From positions 1 to 56,943 of the forward strand of contig NZ_JAKSYM010000353.1 in NCBI RefSeq assembly GCF_022829545.1: DNA of 56,943 bases. Direction: 5' to 3'. Below are positions 8,223 to 16,507 of this stretch, one piece after another (the stretch's first letter is position 1; each line of letters begins with the position of its first letter). A program made the translations under genes and the position numbers. This DNA comes from Methylobacterium sp. J-030 (GTDB taxonomy: Bacteria; Pseudomonadota; Alphaproteobacteria; Rhizobiales; Beijerinckiaceae). Below the pieces are notes generated by a model. That model ran no database searches and had not been told where the DNA came from. It worked only from the letters and a program-made list of their open reading frames with translations.

Positions 8223-9550
8223 GGCGTCCCGCCCTGACCCTGCCGCTGCAGGTCTACCGGGCCGGCCTGTGGATCGGCGAGCCGGCGCTGTCCGGGCTCC
8301 TCGCGTGGCGGGCGCAGCGCGGCAAGGAGGACCCGCGGCGCTTGCCCGAGCGGCGCGGCCTGCCGGGGCGGGCCCGCCCGGTCGGCCCCCTGGTGTGGAT
8401 GCACGGCGCCAGCGTCGGCGAGGTCCTGTCGCTGATCGGGCTGGTGGAGGGCATGATCGCCCGCGGCTTCTCCGTGCTGGTGACCACGGGCACGCGCGCG
8501 GCCGCCGACCTGATCGGCGCCCGCCTGCCGGCCGGCGCCGTCCATCAGTACATGCCCCTCGATGCGCCGCGCTGGATGGCGCGGTTCCTCGACCATTGGC
8601 AGCCGAACCTCGCGGTCGTCGCCGAGTCGGAGATCTGGCCCAACACGATCCTGGCGCTCGACGCGCGGGAGATCCCGCTGATCCTCGTCAACGGGCGCAT
8701 GTCGGAGCGCTCGTTCCGCGGCTGGGACCGCTGCCCGCGCACCGCCAGGGCGCTGCTGTCGCGGATCGCGATCTGCCTCAGCCAGACCCAGGAGGACGGG
8801 GCGCGCTTCGCCAAGCTCGGCGCGCCGCGGGTCAGTATTTCCGGCAATCTGAAATTCGATGCGCCGGTGCCGCCGGCCGATCCGCAGCAGCTCGCCTATC
8901 TGGGCACCATGGTGGCCGGCCGGCCGATCTGGATCGCGGCCAGCACCCATCCGGGTGAGGAATCCGTGATCGCCTACGCGCACGCGCTGCTGAAGGAGCG
9001 GTTCCCGCAGCTCCTCACGCTCATCGCCCCGCGCCATCCGGCCCGAGGCGCCGAGGTCGTCGAGTGCGCGTCCACCCTGGGCCTGCGCAGCGCCCGGCGC
9101 TCCGCCGGCGGGAGGCCTCACCCGTCCGTCGACGTCTACGTCGCCGACACGATTGGCGAGCTGGGCCTGTTCTACCGCCTCGCCCCCCTGGGGTTCCTCG
9201 GCGGCTCCCTGGTGCCGCGGGGCGGCCAGAACCCGATCGAGCCGGTGCGCCTCGATACGGCGGTGCTGCACGGGCCGCACACCGGGAATTTCGGCGCGGT
9301 CTATCAAGCGCTCGACCGCGCCGGCGGTGCCGTGCCGGTCCAGGATGGGGTCGAGCTGGCGGCGATCGTGGGGGAACTCCTCGGCGACCGGGCCCGGCTC
9401 GCCGTGATGGCGCAGGCGGGGCAGAACGCCCTGCGCCCCTTCGAGGGGGCGGTGGCCCGCACCCTCGCGGTGCTGGATCCGTTCGTTGCGCAGATGAAGC
9501 TGCAACGCCTCGAGCGCGGCGGCCGCGCGCGTCCGCTCGCGCGGGCCTGA
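8219..9550 (+). CDS. waaA: 3-deoxy-D-manno-octulosonic acid (Kdo) transferase
   Basis: This 443-residue glycosyltransferase of family GT30 adds Kdo to lipid IVA at the inner membrane. Diagnostic motifs are WMHGASVGEVLSL with the catalytic Glu, PAGAVHQYMPLDAP, ESEIWPNTI, LVNGRMSERSFRGW, ISGNLKFDAPVPP, IAASTHPGEE, TLIAPRHPAR, and GGSLVPRGGQNPIEP in the C-terminal nucleotide-sugar domain. An N-terminal hydrophobic segment anchors it. Translation starts at the GTG at 8219 within the stop of the acyltransferase gene. The stop overlaps the lpxK start by one base (TGATG), so acyltransferase, waaA and lpxK form one coupled lipid A operon. Confidence 0.95.
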   Translation: MRRPALTLPLQVYRAGLWIGEPALSGLLAWRAQRGKEDPRRLPERRGLPGRARPVGPLVWMHGASVGEVLSLIGLVEGMIARGFSVLVTTGTRAAADLIGARLPAGAVHQYMPLDAPRWMARFLDHWQPNLAVVAESEIWPNTILALDAREIPLILVNGRMSERSFRGWDRCPRTARALLSRIAICLSQTQEDGARFAKLGAPRVSISGNLKFDAPVPPADPQQLAYLGTMVAGRPIWIAASTHPGEESVIAYAHALLKERFPQLLTLIAPRHPARGAEVVECASTLGLRSARRSAGGRPHPSVDVYVADTIGELGLFYRLAPLGFLGGSLVPRGGQNPIEPVRLDTAVLHGPHTGNFGAVYQALDRAGGAVPVQDGVELAAIVGELLGDRARLAVMAQAGQNALRPFEGAVARTLAVLDPFVAQMKLQRLERGGRARPLARA

Positions 9551-10533
9551 TGCGGCCTCCGGGATTCTGGGCGTCCGGACCGGATCACCCGCTGGCGCGC
9601 GTCCTGTCGCCCGCGGGGGCGGCCTACGGGGCGCTGGTGGCCCGGCGCATGGACCGGGCGGGGGTGCGGGCGGGCTGTCCGGTCGTATGCCTGGGCAACT
9701 TCACCCTGGGCGGGGCGGGCAAGACGCCCGCGGCGCTCATCGTCGCGGCGCTGCTCGGTGAACTCGGGCGCGTCCCGGCCTTCCTGACCCGCGGCTACGG
9801 CGGACGGGAGGCCGGTCCGGTGCGGGTCGAGCCTGAGCGGCATGACGCCACGGCGGTCGGCGACGAGCCGCTGCTGCTCGCCCGCCGGGCGCCCACCATC
9901 GTGTCGCGCGATCGGCCGGCGGGGGCCGCCCTGTGCCGGCGGCTCGGCGCGGACGTGATCGTGATGGATGACGGGCTGCAGAATCCATCGCTCACGAAGG
10001 ATCTCGGTCTCGCGGTCGTCGACGCGCCCGTCGGCGTGGGCAACGGCCTGCCCTTCCCGGCGGGACCGCTGCGGGCGCCGCTCGCCCGGCAATGGCCGCA
10101 TGTCGGCGGCCTGATCGTGATCGGCACCGGTGCGCCGGGCGACGACGTCGCCCGGGCGGCCGGGACCCGGGGCCTGCCGGTCCACCGGGCGCGCCTTGTT
10201 CCCGAGTCGGACGAGTGGGCGGGCCGGCGCTGCCTCGCCTTCGCGGGGATCGGGCGCCCGGAAAAATTTTTTGCCACTTTGGCCGGGGCCGGTGCGGTGA
10301 TCGCCGCGCGGCGCCCCTTCCCGGATCACCATGCGTATCAGAATGGCGAACTAGCCGCCCTCGCCGAGGAGGCGAAACGCCTCGATGCCACGCTCGTCAC
10401 GACCGCGAAGGACGCGGTGCGCCTGCCGGCAGCCTTCGCGGCCCGGGTGCGGGTGCTGCGCGTGCGCCTCGTGTTCGACGACCCGGAGGCCCTGCGCCGC
10501 CAGCTCCGACGGGCGCTCGACGCCGCGCCCTGA
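9550..10533 (+). CDS. lpxK: Tetraacyldisaccharide 4'-kinase
   Basis: LpxK phosphorylates the 4' position of the lipid A disaccharide at the inner leaflet of the cytoplasmic membrane. The 327-residue length is normal. The Walker A loop is in GNFTLGGAGKTP near residue 55, and the base-binding and catalytic region VIVMDDGLQNPSL follows. LTRGYGG, PFPAGPLRAPL, AFAGIGRPEKFFATL and TTAKDAVRLP are also typical. The ATG at 9550 overlaps the waaA stop, giving tight coupling. The downstream DUF2093 gene faces it with a two-base gap. Confidence 0.95.
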   Translation: MRPPGFWASGPDHPLARVLSPAGAAYGALVARRMDRAGVRAGCPVVCLGNFTLGGAGKTPAALIVAALLGELGRVPAFLTRGYGGREAGPVRVEPERHDATAVGDEPLLLARRAPTIVSRDRPAGAALCRRLGADVIVMDDGLQNPSLTKDLGLAVVDAPVGVGNGLPFPAGPLRAPLARQWPHVGGLIVIGTGAPGDDVARAAGTRGLPVHRARLVPESDEWAGRRCLAFAGIGRPEKFFATLAGAGAVIAARRPFPDHHAYQNGELAALAEEAKRLDATLVTTAKDAVRLPAAFAARVRVLRVRLVFDDPEALRRQLRRALDAAP

Positions 10534-10535
10534 CG

Positions 10536-10754
10536 TCAGGGCCGGCCGGTCTCCTGCAGCCGCTTCAGGATCGCCTCGGGGGAGGCATAGGCCTCCTGGC
10601 GCAGCGCGCTCCAATAGCGCAGCGCGTCGAGGGGAATCGGCTCGCCGGTCACCGCGCAGCGCACGAAGCTGCCGGGCTTGACCACCCGCATCGTGCCGTC
10701 GCCGTACTCGACCACCGCCTCGCCGTTGTTCGCACGCTCGTAACGACCCAGCAC
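10536..10754 (-). CDS. DUF2093 domain-containing protein
   Basis: This 72-residue soluble protein belongs to DUF2093, a small alphaproteobacterial family. The characteristic core is seen: AVVEYGDGTMRVVKPGSFVRCAVTGEPIPLDALRYWS followed by RQEAYASPEAILKRL. A single cysteine lies in the core. The family has no established function. The gene is convergent with lpxK and 63 bases downstream of ribF on the same strand, so it could be read from the ribF transcript. Confidence 0.85.
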   Translation of the reverse strand: MLGRYERANNGEAVVEYGDGTMRVVKPGSFVRCAVTGEPIPLDALRYWSALRQEAYASPEAILKRLQETGRP

Positions 10755-10817
10755 GTCCGCCTCCTGCTCGATGCGCCGTTCTACACGATCGGCGCGGCCG
10801 GTGATCCCCCCGGGACA

Positions 10818-11804
10818 TCAAGCCAGCATGGACCGGGTTTCATCGTGCGCCAGGAGGGACCGGGCCGCGTCGGCGTCGATATGCATCCGTTCGACCAGCG
10901 CGTCGGCGCTGGCGAACCGCGCCTCGCCGCGGATGTAGCCGACGAACTCCACGGCGATCTCCTGTCCGTAGAGATCGCCCGAGAAGTCGAACAGGTAGGT
11001 CTCCAGGAGCGGCGCCCCGTCGTCGAAGGTCGGGCGGCGGCCGTAGCTGGCGACGCCGTCGCGGAACGCGCCCGAGGCGAGGCGCACCCGCACCGCGTAG
11101 ATCCCGTGCGCGAGGTCGCACTCGGGCAGCGTCAGGTTAGCGGTGGGGAAGCCGAGCGTCCGGCCGCGCTTGTCGCCGTGGCGGACGGCGCCCAGCACGA
11201 ACCAGCGGTAGCCCAGCAGGGCGTTGGCCCGGGCGACGTCCCCCGCGGCGAGCGCCGCGCGGATCGCGCTCGACGAGACCGGCTCGGCCTCGTCGCCGTG
11301 GGCGACCGGCGCCACGATCCGGCAGCTCAGGCCCGCCTCCCGGCACAGATCGGCCAGGATCGCGGGTGTGCCTTCGCGGCCACGGCCGAAATGAAAATCG
11401 TGGCCGACCACCACGCCGGACAGGCCGAGCGAGCCCTTCAGGAACGCGATCACGAAGGCGCGCGCCCCGGTGGCGGCGAGCGCGCCGTCGAACCGGCGCA
11501 CGATCAGACCGTCGAGACCCAGCCGCGCGAACACGATCTCCTTGGCGGCGAGGCCGGTGAGGCGGAACATCGGCGCGTCGGGGGTGAAATACGCGCGCGG
11601 ATGCGGCTCGAAGGTCAGCACCACGGCGGGCCGGCCGGCGTCCCGGGCCGCCGCCCGCACGCTCTCGACGAGCACGCGGTGGCCGAGATGGACGCCGTCG
11701 AAATTGCCGATCGCCGCCACGGCCCCCGACAGGGCCGGCGGCACCGGCGCGTCAGGGCGGCAGATGGTGAAGGACCGCGCCGCCGTGTCGTCGCCTGAGG
11801 CCAT
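10818..11804 (-). CDS. ribF: Bifunctional riboflavin kinase / FAD synthetase
   Basis: RibF makes FMN from riboflavin and then FAD. The N-terminal nucleotidyltransferase domain has AIGNFDGVHLGHR near residue 30, LTFEPHPR, and VVGHDFHFGRGREG. The C-terminal kinase domain has GDKRGRTLGFPTANL and ASYGRRPTFDDGAPLLETYLFDFSGDLYG. Length is normal at 328 residues from the ATG at 11804 (MASGDDTAARS). The open frame extends further upstream, but the added part is low-complexity. It is divergent from cheY, with a 289-base intergenic region. Confidence 0.93.
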   Translation of the reverse strand: MASGDDTAARSFTICRPDAPVPPALSGAVAAIGNFDGVHLGHRVLVESVRAAARDAGRPAVVLTFEPHPRAYFTPDAPMFRLTGLAAKEIVFARLGLDGLIVRRFDGALAATGARAFVIAFLKGSLGLSGVVVGHDFHFGRGREGTPAILADLCREAGLSCRIVAPVAHGDEAEPVSSSAIRAALAAGDVARANALLGYRWFVLGAVRHGDKRGRTLGFPTANLTLPECDLAHGIYAVRVRLASGAFRDGVASYGRRPTFDDGAPLLETYLFDFSGDLYGQEIAVEFVGYIRGEARFASADALVERMHIDADAARSLLAHDETRSMLA

Positions 11805-12093
11805 AGTGTCGGGGTCGGGTGCTCGGAAAGTCGGGTTCGGATCGCATGCCATGCCCGTTGGGGCCCGACGCGACCGGACCCTGCCGAAAGGCGCCCGGGG
11901 GGTCAAGCGAGGGGTGGGTGCTGCGGCGCAACACTCGCCCGGCCATGCGCTGTCGACGCCGATTAACGGCTTCGCAATGCGCAAGCCCTATTTAAAATCA
12001 CGTGCGGCGCAGCTAACTTGCAGCCTTAGCGACGCGTTAATCTTTCCGGGAGCCGCCGCGGCTTCCCGCCGGGCAATACGGAGTAGTGGTTCG

Positions 12094-12477
12094 ATGGCTC
12101 TCGACTTGAGCATGCCGATCCTCGTTGTCGACGATTACCAGACGATGGTCCGCATTATTCGCAATCTTCTGAAGCAGCTCGGCTTCGAGGAGGTCGATGA
12201 TGCGTCCGACGGTACGGAAGCACTGGCGCGTCTCAAGGACCGCAAGTACGGACTGGTGATCTCGGATTGGAACATGGAGCCGATGACGGGGTACGAGCTG
12301 CTCCGGCACGTGCGGGCCGACGAAAATCTTCGGACGACGCCGTTCATCATGGTGACCGCCGAATCGAAGACCGAGAACGTCATCGCCGCCAAGAAGGCCG
12401 GCGTGAACAACTACATCGTCAAGCCGTTCAACGCCGCGACGCTGAAATCGAAGATCGAAGCCGTGTGCGGCAGCTGA
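12094..12477 (+). CDS. cheY: Chemotaxis response regulator CheY
   Basis: This single receiver domain of 127 residues carries the canonical sites: the acidic pair in ILVVDDYQTM, the phosphoacceptor Asp in LVISDWNMEPMTG near residue 57, Thr in IMVTAESK, and Lys in YIVKPFNAATL. It has the length and closing sequence (KIEAVCG) of CheY rather than of a larger regulator. Phospho-CheY binds the flagellar switch. The next gene encodes the phosphatase CheZ, so the two form a signal and termination pair. No receptor, CheA or CheW lies beside them; those must be elsewhere. A chemoreceptor is encoded 33 kb further on. Confidence 0.93.
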   Translation: MALDLSMPILVVDDYQTMVRIIRNLLKQLGFEEVDDASDGTEALARLKDRKYGLVISDWNMEPMTGYELLRHVRADENLRTTPFIMVTAESKTENVIAAKKAGVNNYIVKPFNAATLKSKIEAVCGS

Positions 12478-12589
12478 TTTGGGATCGATGAAACGCTCCC
12501 CGCGCCGTCCGGCCGCCTCGCCGATGCTTCGGAAGACGCCCGGCCGCGGCGGGGGAAGTCCGGACGGAGGCCGATCTCAGGAGAACAGC

Positions 12590-13123
12590 ATGTCGTTAGC
12601 CGTCCCCCGGCACTCCGAAGTGCGGCTCCGGGAGCCCCAGGCCGTCATCGCCGAGCTGAGCGAGATCGCCGAATACATCACCCATCTCCGCGAGGAGATC
12701 GGGGCGCTGCGCGCGAACGAGATGAGTCGCGACCGGATCCCCATGGCGCATGAGGAGCTTGGCAGCGTCGTCGCGGCGACGGCCGGCGCCACCAACACGA
12801 TCATGGAGGCGGCCGAAGCCATGCTCGGCCTGCCGGATGGGCCGGGCTACCGCGAGGCGGTCGAGGAGCGCATCAACACGATCTTCGAGGCCTGCGCGTT
12901 CCAGGACATCACCGGGCAGCGGATCGCCAAGGTGGTCGAATCGCTGCGGCTGTTCGAGCAGCGTCTGGCCCGATTCGTGGGCGCCGTGAAGGCACGCGAC
13001 ACTGCCTCCATCGACCCGACCGAGCGCGCCCGCCGGTCCCGTGCGGAGGATCTGATGCTGAACGGTCCGCAGGCTGATGCGGCGGTTCCGTCCCAGGACG
13101 ATATCGACGCGCTGTTCGGCTGA
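12590..13123 (+). CDS. cheZ: Protein phosphatase CheZ
   Basis: CheZ dephosphorylates CheY-P. This 177-residue protein has the conserved helical hairpin with the catalytic Gln in FEACAFQDITGQRIAKVVESLRLFE near residue 107. It ends in the CheY-binding tail QDDIDALFG. The region between is charged and flexible, as is normal for alphaproteobacterial CheZ. The ATG at 12590 follows a clear ribosome binding site (CAGGAGAAC). The extra upstream open frame is rich in arginine and proline and was not included. The gap to cheY is 112 bases, so cotranscription is probable. Confidence 0.9.
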   Translation: MSLAVPRHSEVRLREPQAVIAELSEIAEYITHLREEIGALRANEMSRDRIPMAHEELGSVVAATAGATNTIMEAAEAMLGLPDGPGYREAVEERINTIFEACAFQDITGQRIAKVVESLRLFEQRLARFVGAVKARDTASIDPTERARRSRAEDLMLNGPQADAAVPSQDDIDALFG

Positions 13124-13432
13124 CGCGAATCGGTTCGGACGCCCGGGGTTGCGGCGCGAGCGCGCCCGGCCGAATTCCGCGACAGAGGCTGCGTCGAAGC
13201 GAGGACTGAGAGCCGGGTTTCCCAAGGGCTCGCCGTTTGGCGGGGTTTCAGGGCGGAGCCCTGAAGCTTCTTTCCAGGGCTCCGCCCTGGACCCGCGAAA
13301 GGTCTCGTCCTCTCGAAACCACGACTCGATCCATCCGTGCGGCGCAAAACACCTTGTGCTCCGGTCGAACGGGCCCTTAGAGCGTCCCGGTGACCCGTCG
13401 CCGCTTGGCGGCAGAGGGAGATTCCCGCAGGC
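13124..13432. other. Intergenic region holding repeat copy 1
   Basis: No gene is supported between cheZ and the creatininase-family gene. The central part is the 110-base repeat described at 13211-13320. The last 50 bases contain GGCAGAGGGAGA, which may serve as an upstream part of the ribosome binding region for the gene at 13433. Confidence 0.5.
13211..13320. repeat. 110-base palindromic repeat, family A copy 1
   Basis: The copy runs from CCGGGTTTCCCAAGGGCTCGCC to GGACCCGCGAAAGG...TCTCGAAACC. It contains two short hairpins, CAGGGCGGAGCCCTG and CCAGGGCTCCGCCCTGG. The same layout recurs at 16381-16490 and 56566-56680. The outer ends are complementary (GGGTTTC / GAAACC). Confidence 0.85.
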
Positions 13433-14227
13433 ATGGCGGCGCGGTTCTGGTCCGACTTCACGACCGATGAGCTGAGACAGCGCGACATGCGGCGCGCCAT
13501 CGCGGTGCTGCCGGTGGCCGCCACCGAGCAGCACGGGCCGCACCTGCCGCTTGCCACCGACACCATCATCGCGGAGGGCTACCTCGCCGCCATGCGCGAG
13601 CGGATCCCGGCGGATCTCGACGTGCTGATCCTGCCCGTGCAGGCGATCGGCAAGTCCGACGAGCACGACGCCTTTCCGGGCACGCTCTCGCTGGAGACCG
13701 GGACGGCGCTCGCCGCCTGGACGGGAATCGGCGCCGCCCTTCACCGGGCCGGCTGCCGCAAGCTCGTGATCGTCACGAGCCACGGGGGCAACAGCGCGCT
13801 CATCGATCTCGTGGCGGCCGAGCTGCGCGCGCGGCACGGCATGGTGGCGGTGACCACCGCCTGGGCGCGGTTCGGCTATCCGGAAACCCTGTTCCCGACC
13901 GACGAGATCGCCCACGGCATCCATGCCGGCGGCGTCGAGACCGCGCTGATGCTGGCCCTGCGGCCGGACCTGGTGCGGACCGACCGGATCGCCGATTTCC
14001 CGCCGCGGACGCGCGCGATGGTCCGCGACTTCACCCATCTGCGCGCCGGCCGGCCCGCCGCCTTCGCCTGGAAGGCCGGGGATCTCCACCCCTCCGGCGC
14101 CATCGGCGACGCGCGGCTCGGCACCGCGGAGGCCGGGCACGCGGCCCTCGCCCACGGGGCGCAGGCCTTCGCGGCGCTGCTGCGCGACGTGGACGGCTTC
14201 GAGCTCGACGGGACCGGCCCGACGTAA
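13433..14227 (+). CDS. Creatininase family protein
   Basis: This 264-residue metal-dependent amidohydrolase belongs to the creatininase fold family. It has the N-terminal VLPVAATEQHGPHLPLATDT, with metal-binding Glu, His and Asp near residues 35-45, IGKSDEHDAFPGTLSLE, VTSHGGNSALIDLVAAEL, and HAGGVETALMLALRP with the later metal residues. Relatives include creatinine amidohydrolase and enzymes of peptide-cofactor maturation and pterin pathways, so the substrate is open. The ATG at 13433 gives the family N-terminus (ARFWSDFTTDELR). Its stop codon TAA lies inside the putative sigma-F-type promoter of the next operon. Confidence 0.85.
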   Translation: MAARFWSDFTTDELRQRDMRRAIAVLPVAATEQHGPHLPLATDTIIAEGYLAAMRERIPADLDVLILPVQAIGKSDEHDAFPGTLSLETGTALAAWTGIGAALHRAGCRKLVIVTSHGGNSALIDLVAAELRARHGMVAVTTAWARFGYPETLFPTDEIAHGIHAGGVETALMLALRPDLVRTDRIADFPPRTRAMVRDFTHLRAGRPAAFAWKAGDLHPSGAIGDARLGTAEAGHAALAHGAQAFAALLRDVDGFELDGTGPT

Positions 14228-14248
14228 CCGCCGTGCCCGCAGGGCGAA
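14224..14248 (+). promoter_or_regulatory. Candidate ECF (sigma-F type) promoter of the DUF1223-sigma-NrsF operon
   Basis: GTAACC at 14224-14229 and CGAA at 14245-14248 are separated by 15 bases, 47 bases before the DUF1223 start. The Caulobacter sigma-F promoter is known to me as GTAACC-N16-CGAA. The match next to an ECF/NrsF operon suggests autoregulation. One base of spacing differs, and the site overlaps the preceding stop codon. Confidence 0.55.
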
Positions 14249-14295
14249 GAGTTCGGTGCGCCGGATCGATCCGCCGGCACGCAGGAATCCTCGCC

Positions 14296-15006
14296 ATGCG
14301 CCCTGTCGTCTCGGTCGCCCTCGCCCTCCTCGGTGCCGCCCTCGGCCCGGCCGCCGCGGCGGAACGCCCCGTCGTCGTCGAGCTGTTCACCTCGCAGAGC
14401 TGCTCCTCCTGCCCGCCCGCGGAAGCGGTGATCGGCCGCCTCGCGCATCAGGGCGGTGAGGTCCTGCCGCTCGCGTTCCACGTCACCTACTGGAACCACC
14501 TCAACTGGCGCGACCCCTACGCCCTGACGGCGGCGACCGCCCGGCAGGACGCCTATGCGGCCCGGCTCGGCGGCCCCAGCTACACGCCGCAGGCCGTGAT
14601 CGACGGGACGGTCGGCCTCGTCGGATCCGACGAGGCGGCGGTGCGCGCCGCGGTCGCGCGGGCCCGGGCGGCCGGACCCGGCATCCCGGTGGCGCTGGCC
14701 CGCCAGGGCGACCGGCTCGAAGTGCGGGTCGGCGCCGGGGCCGGGGCCGCGCAGGTCCTGCTGGTCGGGTTCGATCCGAGCCACACCACCCGGGTGCTGC
14801 GCGGCGAGAATGCCGGGCGCACCCTCGAACAGGCCAACGTCGTCCGCTCGATCCACGATCTCGGCCGCTGGTCGGGGAGCGCCGCGACCTTCGCGGCCGC
14901 GCGTCCCGAGGGCGACACGGCGGCGGTTCTGCTCCAGGCGGCGGATGGGCGCATCCTCGGCGCGGCCCGGCTGGGTCCGAACGGGGCGCGGGAGGCGCTG
15001 CGATGA
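14296..15006 (+). CDS. DUF1223 domain-containing secreted protein
   Basis: This 236-residue protein has a Sec signal peptide (cleavage likely after GPAAAA) and a thioredoxin-like DUF1223 domain. A redox-like motif SQSCSSCPPAEAV lies near residue 35, followed by FHVTYWNHLNWRDPYA and GGPSYTPQAVIDG. The fold suggests a periplasmic thiol protein, but activity is not established for the family. The ATG at 14296 gives the signal peptide. The stop overlaps the start of the sigma factor gene (ATGA), so this thiol protein is the first gene of a coupled regulator operon. That fits a stress-responsive role, possibly in metal or oxidant response. Confidence 0.88.
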   Translation: MRPVVSVALALLGAALGPAAAAERPVVVELFTSQSCSSCPPAEAVIGRLAHQGGEVLPLAFHVTYWNHLNWRDPYALTAATARQDAYAARLGGPSYTPQAVIDGTVGLVGSDEAAVRAAVARARAAGPGIPVALARQGDRLEVRVGAGAGAAQVLLVGFDPSHTTRVLRGENAGRTLEQANVVRSIHDLGRWSGSAATFAAARPEGDTAAVLLQAADGRILGAARLGPNGAREALR

Positions 15007-15674
15007 TCCTCGCCGCGCCGTCCGGTCTCGCCGCGTGCGGCTGGTCGCTGGCGCCGGGCGCCGAGGCCGGGCAAGATGCGGCGCGAGCCGGGGGGCGGAG
15101 CGGCGGCGGAACCCGGATGGTGCTCGAACAGGAACTGGCGGGTCTGATGGCGGCGGCGCAACGCGGCGACGCGGCCGCCTATCGCGCGCTGCTGACGGCC
15201 TGCCTGCCCGTGGTCTCGGCGATCGCCCGGGCGCAGGGCGTGCGCGGCGAGGCGGTGGACGACGTCGTGCAGGACACGCTGATGACCGTCCACCGGGCGC
15301 GGGCGAGCTACGATCCCGCCCGTCCGTTCATGCCCTGGCTGCGGGCCATCACCCAGCGGCGGGCGATCGACCGCCTGCGCCGGGCGGGGCGGCGCCCCCG
15401 GGAGGTCAGCGATCCCCTCGCCTACGAGGCCGAAATCGATCCCGGCCCCGCCCCCGGACAGGGCCTTGAGGCGCGGGACCGTGCAGCGGCGCTCGCCCGC
15501 GCGGTGGCGTCCCTCCCCGAGGGGCAGCGGCAGGCGGTGGAGCATCTCGGCCTGCGCGAGCTGTCGCTCGACGAGGCGGCGGCGCTCACGGGCCGCAGCA
15601 AGGGAGCCCTGAAGGTGAATCTGCATCGGGCGCTGAAGGCGCTCCGGACCAGCCTGACGCGGGAGGCGGAGTGA
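15003..15674 (+). CDS. RNA polymerase ECF sigma factor, SigF-like
   Basis: This sigma-70 family ECF factor has region 2 (VVSAIARAQGVRGEAVDDVVQDTLMTVHRAR, then PWLRAITQRRAIDRLRRAGRR) and region 4 with its helix-turn-helix (LSLDEAAALTGRSKGALKVNLHRALKALR). The ATG at 15003 overlaps the DUF1223 stop and follows a good GGGAGG site, giving 223 residues. The family core begins near MVLEQELAGLMAAAQ at 15117, so an internal start is possible. The stop overlaps the NrsF start. Pairing with an NrsF/DUF1109 gene places it with Caulobacter sigma-F, which responds to chromate and cadmium. Confidence 0.9.
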   Translation: MILAAPSGLAACGWSLAPGAEAGQDAARAGGRSGGGTRMVLEQELAGLMAAAQRGDAAAYRALLTACLPVVSAIARAQGVRGEAVDDVVQDTLMTVHRARASYDPARPFMPWLRAITQRRAIDRLRRAGRRPREVSDPLAYEAEIDPGPAPGQGLEARDRAAALARAVASLPEGQRQAVEHLGLRELSLDEAAALTGRSKGALKVNLHRALKALRTSLTREAE

Positions 15675-16372
15675 TGGCCGAGCGCGCCGGCTTCGAAGCC
15701 TCCCGTCACGACCGGCTCGTCGAGGCGCTGGCCGGTGGGCTGGAACCAGTCCGGCCGCTGCCTGCGCCGGGGATCCGCGCGGCCCTGTGGCTCGGCGTGG
15801 CAATGCTGGCCGGGCTGCTCCTGGTGGCCGAGGCCGGCCTGACGGGCTTCATGCTGCGCATGCAGGTGCCGGATCTCGCCCTGGCGGCGGTCGGCGCCGT
15901 CCTCACGGCGATCACGGCGGCCTATGCGGCTTTCGCCACGAGCGTGCCGGGTCGCTCCGGCCGCTGGGCGCTGCTGCCGCTGCCGCCGCTGGCCCTCTGG
16001 ATCGGCGCCAGCGGGCTGGGCTGCCTGCGCGACTGGATCGCCCCCGGCACCGACATCCCGGGGGTCCATACGGCCACGGGCTGCTTCAGCTTCCTGCTCT
16101 GCGTCTCGGTGCCGCTGTCGGCGCTGATCGTCGTGATGCTGCGCCGCGCCTGCCCGCTCCGGCCGAACCTGACGGCGGCGCTCGGCGGCCTCGCGGTATC
16201 GGCGGCGGCGGCGGCTCTGCTGATGCCGGTCCACCCGCACGACGCCACCGCGACGGACCTCCTCATGCATGCCGCGGCGGTCGCCATCGTGATCGCGGTG
16301 AACGGTCTGGCGGGGGGACGGCTGCTCGCTCCGTCGGCCCGCGCGGCGCGAAACGCCTCGGAACCGGTCTGA
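15674..16372 (+). CDS. nrsF: NrsF/DUF1109 family anti-sigma factor
   Basis: This 232-residue inner membrane protein has a short cytoplasmic N-terminus (RHDRLVEALAGGLEPVRPLPAP) and six predicted membrane helices, in keeping with the DUF1109 family typified by Caulobacter NrsF. NrsF holds its sigma factor inactive until heavy metal stress. Cysteines in SGLGCLRDW and TGCFSFLLCV may correspond to those needed for signalling. The start overlaps the sigma stop (TGATG), indicating stoichiometric coupled translation. Only 8 bases after its stop, repeat copy 2 begins. Confidence 0.88.
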   Translation: MAERAGFEASRHDRLVEALAGGLEPVRPLPAPGIRAALWLGVAMLAGLLLVAEAGLTGFMLRMQVPDLALAAVGAVLTAITAAYAAFATSVPGRSGRWALLPLPPLALWIGASGLGCLRDWIAPGTDIPGVHTATGCFSFLLCVSVPLSALIVVMLRRACPLRPNLTAALGGLAVSAAAAALLMPVHPHDATATDLLMHAAAVAIVIAVNGLAGGRLLAPSARAARNASEPV

Positions 16373-16380
16373 CCCGAGGT

Positions 16381-16490
16381 CCCGGGTTTTCCAAAGGGCG
16401 AGCCCTTAGGTGGGTTGTCAGGGCAAGGCCCTGACGGATTCCAAGGCTCAGCCCTGGACCCGCGAAAGGGCTCGCCCTTTGGAAAACCCG
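16381..16490. repeat. 110-base palindromic repeat, family A copy 2
   Basis: This copy has near-perfect complementary outer ends: CCGGGTTTTCCAAAGGGCGAGCC at 16382-16404 and GGCTCGCCCTTTGGAAAACCCGG at the right end. Internal hairpins are CAGGGCAAGGCCCTG and AGGCTCAGCCCT. The long stem could end transcription from both flanking convergent genes. Confidence 0.88.
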
Positions 16491-16507
16491 GACGTGTCGC
16501 GCCGTCT

